Below, piece by piece: positions 17,732 to 26,201 of a stretch of 64,000 bases of DNA; within the stretch, counting starts at the first letter, position 1; each line of letters begins with the position of its first letter. The stretch spans positions 558,001 to 622,000 of the forward strand of contig NZ_PCOV01000002.1 of assembly GCF_002979435.1 (NCBI RefSeq). Direction: 5' to 3'. The DNA is from Microbacterium sp. MYb66. Its GTDB lineage: Bacteria > Actinomycetota > Actinomycetes > Actinomycetales > Microbacteriaceae. The translations under genes and the position numbers were made by a program. Below the pieces are notes generated by a model. That model was not told the origin of the DNA. It saw nothing but the letters and a program-made list of their open reading frames with translations, and did no database searches.

Positions 17732-20700
17732 CTACTCCCCGCGCTCGCGCAGCTCGCGCCGGGTGAGCTGCGGCGCGTGCGGCAGCCCCGAGGCGTCGAT
17801 CAGCACGGGCCGGCCCGACGCTGCGGCAGCGCCGGCGGCATCAGGTCCGACCGGAGCATCAGGGACCGGGGTGCCACCGGCATCCGAGCCGCCGGTCTTG
17901 CGCGCGCGGCGACGCTCCCTGGCGCCCTCGACGAGGTTGTAGAGGGTGGGCAGCACGATCAGCGTCAGCACGGTCGACGAGATCAGTCCGCCGATCACGA
18001 CGATCGCCAAAGGCTGAGAGATGAACCCGCCGTGCCCGGTGATGCCGAGCGCCATCGGGGTCAGCGCGAAGATCGTCGCCAGCGCGGTCATGAGGATCGG
18101 CCGCAGACGCTTCTCGCCACCGGCCTTCACCGCCTCGACGGTCGACAGACCCTTCTCCCGGTATTGATTGACGAGGTCGACGAGCACGATCGCGTTCGTC
18201 ACCACGATGCCGATGAGCATCAGCACGCCGATCAGCGAGGCGACGCCGAGCGGCACTCCCGTGACGATCTGCAGCAGGATCGCACCCGTCGCCGCGAACG
18301 GCACCGACACGAGCAGCAGCAGCGGCTGGCGCAGCGACTTGAAGGTCGCGACCATCACCACGTAGACGATCAGGATCGCCGCGAGCATCGCGAGTCCGAG
18401 CTGCGAGAACGAGTCCGCCTGCTGCGACGCGACACCGCCGACCTCGGCGGACGCGCCGTCGGGCAGGTCCACCGCGGCGAGCGCCTCATTCACCGACTGC
18501 GTGGCGGTGGCGAGGTTGTCGGATGCCGGCGGCACCGTGATCGTCGAGGTCCGACGGCCCTGCTCGGTCGTGATCGAGGTGGGACCGTTGCGCTCCTCCA
18601 CGGTGGCGATGTCCTGCAGCTGCACGATGCCGAGCGGCGTCGGGATCGCGAGCTCCTTCAGCGCCTCGACGGTGGTCGGCGGCTCGGGCGTGACGATGTA
18701 GACCGTCAGCGCGGTGTCGTCGATCTCGACGGAACCGGCCTGCTGCGGGCGCATGGTGCTCGACACGATCGAGCCGACGGCGACCTCGGAGAGCCCGCGC
18801 TGGGCGGCGGCCTCCCGGTCGACCACGACGGCGATGTACGGCAGCGACGCGGCGAGGTTGTCGGTGACCTGGCCGATCCCGTCGCGTCCGTCGAGCTCCT
18901 CGACGAGAGCGGTGGTCGCGGTCTGGAGGTCGTCGGCGTTCGAGGCCGTCACCGTGATCTCGATGTCGCTCGACCCGAAGCCGGCGGATGCCGCGACCGA
19001 CACGTCGCCCACGTCGTCGCCGAGTCCGTCGATCGCGTCCTGCACGTCGGCGCGCAGCTTCTCCTGGTCGGCGTCGCCGTCGGTCAGCACCGAGTAGGTG
19101 ACGCCGGCGCCGCCGGAGAAGGCGTCGCTGAGCGCGGAGCCGCTGGTGCCGATCGACGCCTGCACGTGCTCGATGCCGTCGATGCCGAGCAGCGCGTCCT
19201 CGACCTCCACCGCCGCATCCGACTTCGCCTGCAGGCTCGCGGTCGGGCCGAGGTCCTGCGTGACGGTCATGGTGTTCTGCCCCGAGTCGCTGAGGAAGTT
19301 GATCTTCATCAGGGGTGCGGCGGCGAGCGTGGCGCCGAGCACGACGACGGCGAGGATCACCGTGAGGCCGGAGTGCTTCAGGGTCCATCCGAGGATCGGC
19401 CGGTAGACGCGCTGCAGCTGGGTCGGCGGGGCATCCGGGTGCTCCGGATCGATGGCGTTGCCGTGCTCGTCGAGCAGCTCCTTGCCGGGCTTGAGGAACC
19501 AGTAGGCGAGCACCGGGACGATCGTCAGCGCGACGAGGAGCGAGGCGACCATCGCGATCGTCACGGTCATGGCGAACGGCCGGAACAGCTCACCGACCAT
19601 GTCGCCCACGAAGACGATCGGCAGGAAGACGGCCACCGTCGTGATGGTGGATGCCGTGATCGCCATGGCGACCTCGCGCACGGCGAGGCGGATCGCATCG
19701 CCCTTGTCGGCGTCGCCGACGTAGTGACGTTTGATGTTCTCGATCACCACGATGGAGTCGTCCACCACTCGCCCGATCGCGATCGTGAGCGCGCCGAGCG
19801 TGAGCACGTTGAGCGAGTAGCCGAACGCCTGCAGCCCGATGAAGGTGATCAGCACGCTGGTCGGGATCGAGATCGCCGTGACCAGGGTGGAGCGGATCGA
19901 GAGCAGGAAGACCAGGATGACGATCACGGCGAACACCAGGCCGAGCAGGCCCTCGGTCGCGAGGGTCTCGATCGACTGCACGATGAACGGCGCCTGGTCG
20001 AAGATCACCGTGAACTCGGCATCGGGGAAGGCGTCGCCGATCGTGTCGAGGGCGGCGATGACGCCGTTGGACACCTCGACGGTGTTCGCTGCGGGGAGCT
20101 TCGTGATCGAGATCGAGAGTGCGTCCTTGCCGTCCACCCGCGAGATCGAGGTGACGGGGTCGGACTCCTGCACGACCGTGGCCACGTCGCCGATGGTGAG
20201 ATCCGTGCCGACCAGCGGCAGTGCGGCGATCTCGTCGACGGACGTGATCTTCGCGCCGGTCTGCACCGTGAGTGTCTGGCCGTCTTCGGTGATGTCACCG
20301 CCCGGGAAGAGCGTGCCGTTCTGCTGCAGTGCAGAGCTGATGGCCTGCGTGCTCTGCCCTGCGGCCGCGAGCTCGGCCACATCCGGGGTGATGCTGATGC
20401 GCTGGCCGACCCCGCCGACGATCTCGGCGGCGTTGACGCCGTCGACGTCTTCGAGTTCGGGGATCGCGACGGATTCGAGCTCGGCCTGGGCGTTGTCGGC
20501 ATCCTCGAAGCCCGTGACGGCGACCTGGATCACCGGGAAGTCGTCGATCGACACCGAGAGCACCTGCGGGCTCACATCCTCCGGCAGTTGCGAGGAGATG
20601 CGGTTGATCGCCTGCTGGATCTTCTGCTCGGCCGTGGCGAGGTTGGTGCCGTAGGCGAACATCGCCTGCACGATCGACGCGTTGGTGGTGCTGGTCGCGG

Positions 20701-20944
20701 TGGTCGACTCGAGCCCGGGCACACCCTGGATCGCGGATTCGACCGGCGTGGAGACGTCGTTCTCGACGACCTCGGGCGAGGCGCCGGGGTAGGTGGTCAT
20801 GACCACCAGTGCCGGCAGCTCGAGCGAGGGGATGAGCTCCTGCTTGAGGTTCGTGAGGGCGAGCCCGCCGAACACCGCCGCGACGATGGTGATGAGGGCG
20901 ATGAGCGCGCGGTTCTTCAGGCTCAGGATGGCGAGTTTCGACAA
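17732..20944 (-). CDS. RND-superfamily efflux permease (AcrB/HAE family)
   Basis: A 1070-residue inner-membrane proton antiporter, the normal length for the family, with twelve membrane segments and two large extracytoplasmic loops. The family landmarks are MTTYPGASPEVVENDVSTPVE near the N-terminus, the proton-relay pair in GRVVDDSIVVIENIKRH (about residues 340-356), and LMLIGIVVTNAIVLVDLVNQ in the second half. A hydrophilic Ala/Gly-rich C-terminal tail of about 50 residues follows the last helix. No membrane-fusion or outer-membrane partner is adjacent, as expected in a monoderm. The gene begins 17 bases after tetR and is presumably its target. Substrate unknown; drugs or lipids are plausible. 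Confidence 0.92.
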   Translation of the reverse strand: MSKLAILSLKNRALIALITIVAAVFGGLALTNLKQELIPSLELPALVVMTTYPGASPEVVENDVSTPVESAIQGVPGLESTTATSTTNASIVQAMFAYGTNLATAEQKIQQAINRISSQLPEDVSPQVLSVSIDDFPVIQVAVTGFEDADNAQAELESVAIPELEDVDGVNAAEIVGGVGQRISITPDVAELAAAGQSTQAISSALQQNGTLFPGGDITEDGQTLTVQTGAKITSVDEIAALPLVGTDLTIGDVATVVQESDPVTSISRVDGKDALSISITKLPAANTVEVSNGVIAALDTIGDAFPDAEFTVIFDQAPFIVQSIETLATEGLLGLVFAVIVILVFLLSIRSTLVTAISIPTSVLITFIGLQAFGYSLNVLTLGALTIAIGRVVDDSIVVIENIKRHYVGDADKGDAIRLAVREVAMAITASTITTVAVFLPIVFVGDMVGELFRPFAMTVTIAMVASLLVALTIVPVLAYWFLKPGKELLDEHGNAIDPEHPDAPPTQLQRVYRPILGWTLKHSGLTVILAVVVLGATLAAAPLMKINFLSDSGQNTMTVTQDLGPTASLQAKSDAAVEVEDALLGIDGIEHVQASIGTSGSALSDAFSGGAGVTYSVLTDGDADQEKLRADVQDAIDGLGDDVGDVSVAASAGFGSSDIEITVTASNADDLQTATTALVEELDGRDGIGQVTDNLAASLPYIAVVVDREAAAQRGLSEVAVGSIVSSTMRPQQAGSVEIDDTALTVYIVTPEPPTTVEALKELAIPTPLGIVQLQDIATVEERNGPTSITTEQGRRTSTITVPPASDNLATATQSVNEALAAVDLPDGASAEVGGVASQQADSFSQLGLAMLAAILIVYVVMVATFKSLRQPLLLLVSVPFAATGAILLQIVTGVPLGVASLIGVLMLIGIVVTNAIVLVDLVNQYREKGLSTVEAVKAGGEKRLRPILMTALATIFALTPMALGITGHGGFISQPLAIVVIGGLISSTVLTLIVLPTLYNLVEGARERRRARKTGGSDAGGTPVPDAPVGPDAAGAAAASGRPVLIDASGLPHAPQLTRRELRERGE

Positions 20945-20960
20945 GGCGGTTTCCTCGGTG

Positions 20961-21548
20961 TCAGGGTGTGGCTGTCGCTGCGGAGGGGGTGGAGACGGAG
21001 TCTCCGAGGATCCGCGCCAGTGCGGTCTCGATGAAGGACTGTTCGAGGCGGGCGTCGCGGATCTGCATGCTCCACATGACGCCGTCGATGAAGATCATCG
21101 CCGCTCTGGCACGGTCGGCGCCATAGGTCGGCTCGAGCAGTTCCACGAGCCGGTCCGACAGATGACGGGCGAGCTCGCGGAGACGGGGGTCGTGCACGGC
21201 GGCGGTGACCACGGCGCGGTCGGCCTGCACCGCATGGTGGTCGTCCATGCTCTCGAACACGAGCGCGGCGATCACGGCGGGGCTGTCACCGCGTTCGACG
21301 ATGGTCTGACGCACGCCGTCGAGGCGGGCGTCGACCTCCTCGGCGAGCGCACGGAACGCGGCGGCACGGAGGTCGTCGAGCGTGTCGAAGTACTGGGTCG
21401 TGGCGCCGAGGGGCACATCCGCGCGGGCGGCGACCATGCGATGCGTGACGGCCTCGGCGCCGACCTCGACGATGAGCTCGGCGGCAGCGGTCACGATCTC
21501 GCGACGGCGCGCTTCAGGGTCGCGCCGACGACGCGGTCCTTCACCCAT
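20961..21548 (-). CDS. TetR/AcrR-family transcriptional regulator
   Basis: A 195-residue repressor with an N-terminal helix-turn-helix: RREIVTAAAELIVEVGAEAVTHRMVAARADVPLGATTQYFDTLDDLRAAAF at about residues 14-64. The C-terminal half is the variable ligand-binding domain. I chose the ATG at 21548 because AGGGGGTG lies six bases upstream; the ATG at 21566 has no such site. It is co-directional with the RND gene 17 bases downstream, and a palindromic site lies directly upstream, so it very likely represses itself and the pump until a pump substrate binds. Confidence 0.9.
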   Translation of the reverse strand: MGEGPRRRRDPEARRREIVTAAAELIVEVGAEAVTHRMVAARADVPLGATTQYFDTLDDLRAAAFRALAEEVDARLDGVRQTIVERGDSPAVIAALVFESMDDHHAVQADRAVVTAAVHDPRLRELARHLSDRLVELLEPTYGADRARAAMIFIDGVMWSMQIRDARLEQSFIETALARILGDSVSTPSAATATP

Positions 21549-21568
21549 CGAGCACCCCCTGGACATCC

Positions 21569-21587
21569 GTACATGTACGTTTGTACA
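21569..21587. promoter_or_regulatory. Putative TetR operator with three GTACA half-sites
   Basis: The palindrome GTACATGTAC (21569-21578) overlaps TGTAC-GTTT-GTACA (21574-21587). The site lies 21 bases upstream of the tetR start, where a promoter should be. Such symmetric, AT-richer sequence stands out in this GC-rich DNA. Binding by the adjacent TetR protein is inferred. Confidence 0.55.
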
Positions 21588-21616
21588 TTTCCGGATTGTG
21601 AGGATGCTGGGAGGGC

Positions 21617-21976
21617 TCAGAGCGCAGAGCCGAGAGCGAGACCCGCCCCCGCAGCGAGCAGACCGAGCAGCAGCATCCCGATCGCGTTGAACACGGATGC
21701 CGGGCGCTCGCCGTCACGCCACAGCGCCACCGTGTCGAGCATCGCCGTGCTGAAGGTCGTGTAGCCGCCGAGGAGGCCGGCACCCAGCAGGAACGCGGCG
21801 TCCGGCAGTGCGGTCGCGACCAGGCCGAGCGCGAACGAGCCGGTGATGTTCACGAGCAGGATGCCCCACGGGAAGCGGCGTCCGGCGAGGCGGGCCACCC
21901 CGAGGTCGACGAGATACCGCAGCACCGCCCCGAGTCCTCCGGCGAGCGCGGCGCCGAGGAAGAGCAGGGGGCTCAC
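21617..21976 (-). CDS. crcB: Fluoride channel FluC/CrcB, second of pair
   Basis: A 119-residue, four-helix fluoride exporter. Family landmarks are GGLGAVLRYLVD near the N-terminus, LLVNITGSFALG with the polar-track Asn, and LGGYTTFSTAMLDT with the phenylalanine-box region. Fluc channels are dual-topology dimers that let fluoride leak out of the cell. The GTG start overlaps the stop of the preceding crcB by four bases (GTGA), so the two subunits are translated together. Gram-positive bacteria often have two such genes that may form heterodimers. Confidence 0.93.
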   Translation of the reverse strand: MSPLLFLGAALAGGLGAVLRYLVDLGVARLAGRRFPWGILLVNITGSFALGLVATALPDAAFLLGAGLLGGYTTFSTAMLDTVALWRDGERPASVFNAIGMLLLGLLAAGAGLALGSAL

Positions 21977-22347
21977 GATGCGGCTCCGGTGCGCGGCGTT
22001 CCCAGGCGGAGACCCAGTGCCGCGGCGCAGAGTCCGAGCAGGAGGCTCCCCGCGGCGTACGCGAACGCGAGGACCGGCGCGTGCGACCAGAGCGCGAGGG
22101 TGCCCGTCATGAACGCGCTGTAGGTCGTGAAGCCGCCCAGCACCCCGGTGCCGAGCATCAGCCGCAGGTCGGTCGACGCCGGCAGCCGTGCCGCGAGCAC
22201 CCCGATCAGGAACGCGCCGAGGATGTTCGCGATGAGGACCGCGACGGGGAAGCCGCCCGCATCGGGGAGCGCGAGCCCGAGGCCGAGCCGCGCCGCCGTG
22301 CCGACCGTGCCGCCGACGGCGACGAGGAGGATGCGGCGGAGGGTCAC
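21973..22347 (-). CDS. crcB: Fluoride channel FluC/CrcB, first of pair
   Basis: A 124-residue four-helix protein with GGTVGTAARLGLGL, LIANILGAFLIG and LGGFTTYSAFMTGT, the same landmarks as its downstream partner. The start is a GTG seven bases after TACAGT, with no ribosome binding site, so the pair is probably expressed from a leaderless mRNA. I looked for the fluoride riboswitch (GGNGAUGG-type motif with pseudoknot) in the 87 bases upstream and do not see it. Confidence 0.92.
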   Translation of the reverse strand: MTLRRILLVAVGGTVGTAARLGLGLALPDAGGFPVAVLIANILGAFLIGVLAARLPASTDLRLMLGTGVLGGFTTYSAFMTGTLALWSHAPVLAFAYAAGSLLLGLCAAALGLRLGTPRTGAAS

Positions 22348-22434
22348 GTCCGCCACTGTAGTCGCCGGCTGGCAGTGCGCCCGCCGGATGTCAAGGCGGT
22401 GGATGCCGGGGCGCGCACGGCGTTGACTGGCGGC

Positions 22435-23961
22435 ATGAAGCCCCTCTGGAAGCTCGACAAGACCCTGCCCGTCGGCTCGCCCTTCGAGCCGGGGGCGCGG
22501 CACGACGTCCTCATCGTCGGCGCGGGTCTCACCGGTCTGTCGACCGCGGTCATGCTCACCCGCGCGGGGCTGGACGTGGCGGTGATCGAAGCCGGGGAAG
22601 TCGCCGAGCTCGCGACGGGCGGGAACACGGGCAAGCTCTCCCTCCTGCAGGGGCAGCGTCTCGCCACGATCCGCCGACACCACCCCGCCGCTCTGGTGCG
22701 CGCGTACGTCGACGCCAACCGCGCGGGGATGGAGTGGCTGACGGCCTTCGCCGACAATGCCGGGGTCTCGTACACCCGCCGCGCCGACCACTCCTACGCC
22801 CAGGGCCCCGACGGCCTCGAAGCCGTGCGCGACCAGCACGCCGCCGCCCGCGAGGCCGGACTGCCGACGCGGATGCTGACGCCGAGCGAGTCCTCGGCGA
22901 CCTCCTTCCCGATCGCCGGCGCCGTCGCCCTCGAGGACCAGGTCGCGATCGACCCGGTGGACGTCACCCTGGCGCTGGCCGCAGAGCTGCTCGCGGTGGG
23001 CGGAACGCTCCACACCGGCATCCGGGTCACGAGCACCCATGCGCTGGCGGGTCGCGTCGACACCCCCGCCGGTCCGCTGTTCGCCGACCACGTCGTGCTC
23101 GCGACCGGGACCCCGATCACCGACCGCGGTCTGTACTTCGCGAAGACGCACGGCCTGCGGTCGTACTGCGTCTCGTTCCGGGTGCCCGACCTCGCCCTCG
23201 AAGGCACCTTCCTCTCGGTCGACGGGCCGACCCGCTCGATCCGTCCGGTCTCCGAGGCCGACGGACCGGGTTCCGCGGCGCAGCTCGTCGTCGGCGGGAA
23301 CGGGCATCCGGTCGGCCGCTCCGACAGCGAGTCCGCCGCGGTCGACGATCTCGTCGCCTGGACGCGCCTGCACTTCCCGGACGCCGAGGAGACCCACCGC
23401 TGGTCGGCGCAGGATTACGAATCGCACAACCTGATCCCGTTCGTCGGAGCCATGCCGCGCGGGCTCGGTCGGGTGCGCTTCGCCACGGGCTACGCCAAGT
23501 GGGGGCTGTCGAATGCGCCGGCCGCCGCGCTCCGCCTCACCGCCGAGATCCTCGGCACGCCGCGGCGCGAGCGACCGTCCTGGATGACCGCGATCGCCAC
23601 CCGGCTGACCGTTCCGGCTGATCTCTGGCGCGGAGCATCGGAGGGCGTAAAAGTCGGCAGGGAGGCGACGCAGGGATGGGTCGAGGCCGAGTCCCACTCC
23701 GTGCCCGTGCCTCAGCCCGCCGAGGGCGAAGGCGTCGTGGCGAACCGTGCGGGCCGCCCCGTGGCGATCTCGACGGTCGACGGCGTCACCCGCGCGGTCG
23801 GCGCCGTGTGCACGCACATGGGCGGCGTGCTCGCGTGGAACGATGCCGAGTGCACCTGGGACTGCCCGCTGCACGCCTCCCGGTTCGCGCCCGACGGCAC
23901 GCGCATCGAGGGACCGGCGCTGGAGGACCTCACCCCGCTGTCGTCGGAGGGCCGGGAGTGA
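22435..23961 (+). CDS. FAD-dependent oxidoreductase with C-terminal Rieske domain
   Basis: A 508-residue fusion. Residues 1-380 are a DAO-type flavoprotein: the dinucleotide motif is [29 protein letters not shown], and [29 protein letters not shown] is the family C-terminal signature. The last 90 residues form a Rieske [2Fe-2S] domain: CTHMGG and, 17 residues on, CPLHASRF give two Cys and two His ligands. The best-known proteins of this layout move electrons between an amine or hydroxy substrate and a partner through the cluster, but the substrate of this subfamily is not known. Its 3' end overlaps the convergent nitroreductase gene by 32 bases. Confidence 0.9.
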   Translation: MKPLWKLDKTLPVGSPFEPGARHDVLIVGAGLTGLSTAVMLTRAGLDVAVIEAGEVAELATGGNTGKLSLLQGQRLATIRRHHPAALVRAYVDANRAGMEWLTAFADNAGVSYTRRADHSYAQGPDGLEAVRDQHAAAREAGLPTRMLTPSESSATSFPIAGAVALEDQVAIDPVDVTLALAAELLAVGGTLHTGIRVTSTHALAGRVDTPAGPLFADHVVLATGTPITDRGLYFAKTHGLRSYCVSFRVPDLALEGTFLSVDGPTRSIRPVSEADGPGSAAQLVVGGNGHPVGRSDSESAAVDDLVAWTRLHFPDAEETHRWSAQDYESHNLIPFVGAMPRGLGRVRFATGYAKWGLSNAPAAALRLTAEILGTPRRERPSWMTAIATRLTVPADLWRGASEGVKVGREATQGWVEAESHSVPVPQPAEGEGVVANRAGRPVAISTVDGVTRAVGAVCTHMGGVLAWNDAECTWDCPLHASRFAPDGTRIEGPALEDLTPLSSEGRE

Positions 23962-24769
23962 CGTCTCCCGGGGGAGGACCGTCATCCCACCCCTGCTGCG
24001 GCGTATCGCCGTTCTCGCGGAACACGTACTGGGAGACGAGCTTGCGCTGACTGCTCGACCAGTCGATCGCGGGGCGGCGCTGCTCGGGCGGCAGGTAGCC
24101 GAGCCGGTAGACGGCCATGAGCTCCAGATCCTCGGGGACGCGAAGCAGCTGCACGATCTCGTCCCACCGACCGGGCACCTCCATCGGGAAGGAGATGAAC
24201 TGGATGCCCATGCCGAGCTCGACCGTGGTGAGCCAGATGTTCTCCATGGCCGCCCCCATGCTGAACACGGAGTAGAAGGACGAGAGCTGTCCCGGTCGAT
24301 ACTCGCTGCGGTCGAGCATGACGCCCAGCAGCAGCGGTGAGCCGGCGACGAGCTTGCGGTTCTCGGCACCGAGGGTCTTGGGCACCCCGAACGTGTTCAT
24401 GAGCGTCTGGCCGCGCTTCGTGAACACCTGCGAGGTGAACGGGCGGAGCGCGGCGGGGAGCTTGTCGAACAGCATCCCGCTGCGCTTCTCCTCCATCTCG
24501 GCCTGGCTGAATCGGAAGTACGGCTTGTACCGCTCGAAGAACGTGCCGTTCGACATCGCCTCCGTCATGCTCTCCCCCGAGATCCCGGCGATCTGCTCGA
24601 TCGTGTCGCGGCTCTCGATCACGACGAACCGCCAGGGCTGACTGTTCAGCTGCGAGGGCGCCCGGCCCGCCGCCTCCAGGAGGATGCGCTGATGCTCCTC
24701 CGTGACGGGGTCGGGCAGGAACGCGCCGTTCGTGGTCTTGCGGCGGCGGATGGCGTCGAGCAGTTCCAT
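23930..24769 (-). CDS. Nitroreductase-family flavoprotein
   Basis: A 279-residue FMN-dependent oxidoreductase. The N-terminus [11 protein letters not shown], then [17 protein letters not shown], is the FMN-binding start of the family, and [15 protein letters not shown] corresponds to the second flavin-contact region. It is longer than the usual 200-220 residues because of an insert of about 60 residues ([20 protein letters not shown] and on) and a Pro/Gly-rich tail. That tail is encoded where the gene overlaps the 3' end of the Rieske oxidoreductase on the other strand. It reduces nitro or quinone compounds with NAD(P)H. A small membrane protein gene lies 4 bases upstream. Confidence 0.87.
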   Translation of the reverse strand: MELLDAIRRRKTTNGAFLPDPVTEEHQRILLEAAGRAPSQLNSQPWRFVVIESRDTIEQIAGISGESMTEAMSNGTFFERYKPYFRFSQAEMEEKRSGMLFDKLPAALRPFTSQVFTKRGQTLMNTFGVPKTLGAENRKLVAGSPLLLGVMLDRSEYRPGQLSSFYSVFSMGAAMENIWLTTVELGMGIQFISFPMEVPGRWDEIVQLLRVPEDLELMAVYRLGYLPPEQRRPAIDWSSSQRKLVSQYVFRENGDTPQQGWDDGPPPGDVTPGPPTTAG

Positions 24770-24773
24770 GCGT

Positions 24774-25148
24774 TCACTTCCGGTCGGAGCGGCGGCGCGA
24801 GACGACGAGTCCCGCGACGATGAAGGGGGCCGCGGCGAGCGCGACCAGCGGATGCCGGCGGCCGTGGCTGCCGAGGTAGGGGATCGCGGCGAGGGGTACG
24901 GCCGCGGGAAGCAGTGCGAGGGCGGCGCGGCGACTCGGACGGCGCGGCTCGCCCCAGATACCGGCGCTCACGGCGAGCGCTGTAGTCGCGCAGGTCGCGA
25001 TGTAGAGGGCGTGGTGCAGCCACCGGAAGTTCCGGGTGTCGACGAGGCGGAGGGCGACCGAGACGCCCAGGGCGCAGTTCGCCGTGTAGGCGGTGGTCGC
25101 TGCGACGAACAGCGGCGCGGCGTTCGAGCGCCGACGTCGGTGGAGCAT
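24774..25148 (-). CDS. Hypothetical small membrane protein
   Basis: A 124-residue protein with four predicted membrane helices (around residues 10-33, 42-64, 75-92 and 100-117) and a strongly basic N-terminus and C-terminus ([16 protein letters not shown]). I do not recognise a family. TAGGGT ends six bases before the ATG, a leaderless arrangement. Its stop is only 4 bases from the nitroreductase start, so the two share an mRNA, and a redox-linked membrane role is conceivable. Confidence 0.75.
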   Translation of the reverse strand: MLHRRRRSNAAPLFVAATTAYTANCALGVSVALRLVDTRNFRWLHHALYIATCATTALAVSAGIWGEPRRPSRRAALALLPAAVPLAAIPYLGSHGRRHPLVALAAAPFIVAGLVVSRRRSDRK

Positions 25149-25257
25149 GACCCGACCCTACGCCCGGCGGTCGTCGGCGATCGCCCCCTTGCGCACCGCA
25201 CTGCCCATTGGGTACGGCGAGTACGGGCCGGAGCGTGACGCAGTACCCTGGAACCCC

Positions 25258-25287
25258 GTGCCCGAGACCAGGAGGTGGTACCCGTGA
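25258..25287 (+). CDS. Candidate leader peptide 1 (9 codons)
   Basis: GTG followed by eight sense codons and TGA encodes V/M-PETRRWYP. TACCCT ends eight bases before the GTG, so the transcript may be leaderless with this as its first codon. The ORF contains AGGAGG, which is the ribosome binding site for a second mini-ORF whose GTG overlaps this stop codon (GTGA). The geometry suggests a translation-coupled leader rather than chance, but it is unproven. Confidence 0.4.
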   Translation: MPETRRWYP

Positions 25288-25334
25288 TCAGAACGACGTC
25301 GGTGCTCCTTCGAGGAGTCACGGTCGGGCGATAG
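25284..25334 (+). CDS. Candidate leader peptide 2 (16 codons)
   Basis: GTG start, product V/M-IRTTSVLLRGVTVGR. AGGAGG lies eight bases upstream inside mini-ORF 1, an ideal binding site. The 48 bases after the stop can form an imperfect hairpin (GAGTG/CACTC with an inner GGC/GCC) that ends shortly before the AAAGG and ATG of the hydrolase gene. Basic, Thr/Leu/Val-rich peptides of this size upstream of a gene are usual for attenuation or ribosome-stalling leaders. Confidence 0.45.
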   Translation: MIRTTSVLLRGVTVGR

Positions 25335-25382
25335 GTCGCCCGGGAGTGCCGCGGCTCTGCCGCACTCTCGAAAGGTACGACC

Positions 25383-26144
25383 ATGACCATGCATTTCACA
25401 CAAGCCCCTCGTCTCGCCGATGGCGTCATCGAGCGGGAGTTCACCGTCGGGGGAATCCCCGGCATCCTCTGGACCCCGGTGTCCGCGTCGGTGGAGGCCC
25501 CTGTTCCGCTCGTCCTCCTCGGGCAGCCAGGCGGCTTCGGTCTGCGGCGCATGCTGCCCCGCCTCGCCGGACGGGCGCACGCGTGTGCGGCGCAGGGGTT
25601 CGCCTCGGTCGCGATGGAGCTTCCCGGTGCGGGCGAGCGCACGCCGTTGCCCGGTGCCGCCGAGGCGCGCGCTGACCTGATCCGCGTGCTCGACGAGGGG
25701 CGGCGCCCCGGAGATGACCTGATCGACCGGTTGATCCTGCCGCTCGTCGACGCGGCGGTTCCCGAGTGGCAGCGTACGGTCGACGCCGTGCTCGCGCTGC
25801 CCGAGATCGGTGATCGCGTCGGGATCTCGGGCGGCGTGATCGCGGTTGCCACGCGTCTCGCCGCCGTGGATCCACGCATCGTCGCGGCGGGGATGTTCGC
25901 CGGGAGCTATGTGCCACGCTCCACGTTCGCGGACGCGCGGCGGCTCACGATCCCCGTGCACGTGCTCCTGCAGTGGGACGATGAAGGCAACGACCGGCAG
26001 ATGGCGTTGGATCTGTTCGACGCCTTCGCGTCCGCGGAGAAGACGCTGCAGGCCAATCTCGGTGGGCACACCGGCGTCCCGGCGTTCGCCGCGGAAGACG
26101 TGGCGCGCTTCTTCGCTCGGCACCTGGGCTCGGCGGCGGGCTGA
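25383..26144 (+). CDS. Alpha/beta-hydrolase, dienelactone-hydrolase-like
   Basis: A 253-residue hydrolase. The oxyanion region is LVLLGQPGGFGL, the nucleophile region reads RVGISGGVIAVATRLAAVDPRI and the C-terminal His lies in NLGGHTGVP. At the nucleophile elbow I read G-I-S-G-G, where the serine replaces the usual second-position pattern G-x-S-x-G exactly, so it is intact. The acid is probably Asp in QWDDEGND. Substrate unknown. AAAGG seven bases upstream supports the ATG. Two overlapping leader ORFs precede it, so its translation or transcription may respond to a ribosome-acting signal. Confidence 0.82.
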   Translation: MTMHFTQAPRLADGVIEREFTVGGIPGILWTPVSASVEAPVPLVLLGQPGGFGLRRMLPRLAGRAHACAAQGFASVAMELPGAGERTPLPGAAEARADLIRVLDEGRRPGDDLIDRLILPLVDAAVPEWQRTVDAVLALPEIGDRVGISGGVIAVATRLAAVDPRIVAAGMFAGSYVPRSTFADARRLTIPVHVLLQWDDEGNDRQMALDLFDAFASAEKTLQANLGGHTGVPAFAAEDVARFFARHLGSAAG

Positions 26145-26149
26145 GCGTC

Positions 26150-26193
26150 GCTCTTCGTCCCGCTCCCCCGATGGCGGGAGCGGGACGAAGAGC
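26150..26193. terminator. Bidirectional terminator, hydrolase/MerR
   Basis: A perfect 18-base stem, GCTCTTCGTCCCGCTCCC with its complement, and an eight-base loop lie between the convergent hydrolase (stop 26144) and MerR-family gene (stop 26202). Confidence 0.8.
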
Positions 26194-26201
26194 GGTGACC
26201 G

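Noticed and set aside
17777..21034. Plus-strand frame of about 1085 codons opposite the RND gene
   Set aside because: Asp/Arg/Gly/His-rich nonsense with no motif; the minus strand encodes a complete RND permease.
22348..22434. Fluoride riboswitch upstream of the crcB pair
   Set aside because: The 87-base gap lacks the conserved motif and pseudoknot partners, and the promoter appears to be leaderless, leaving no room for an aptamer.
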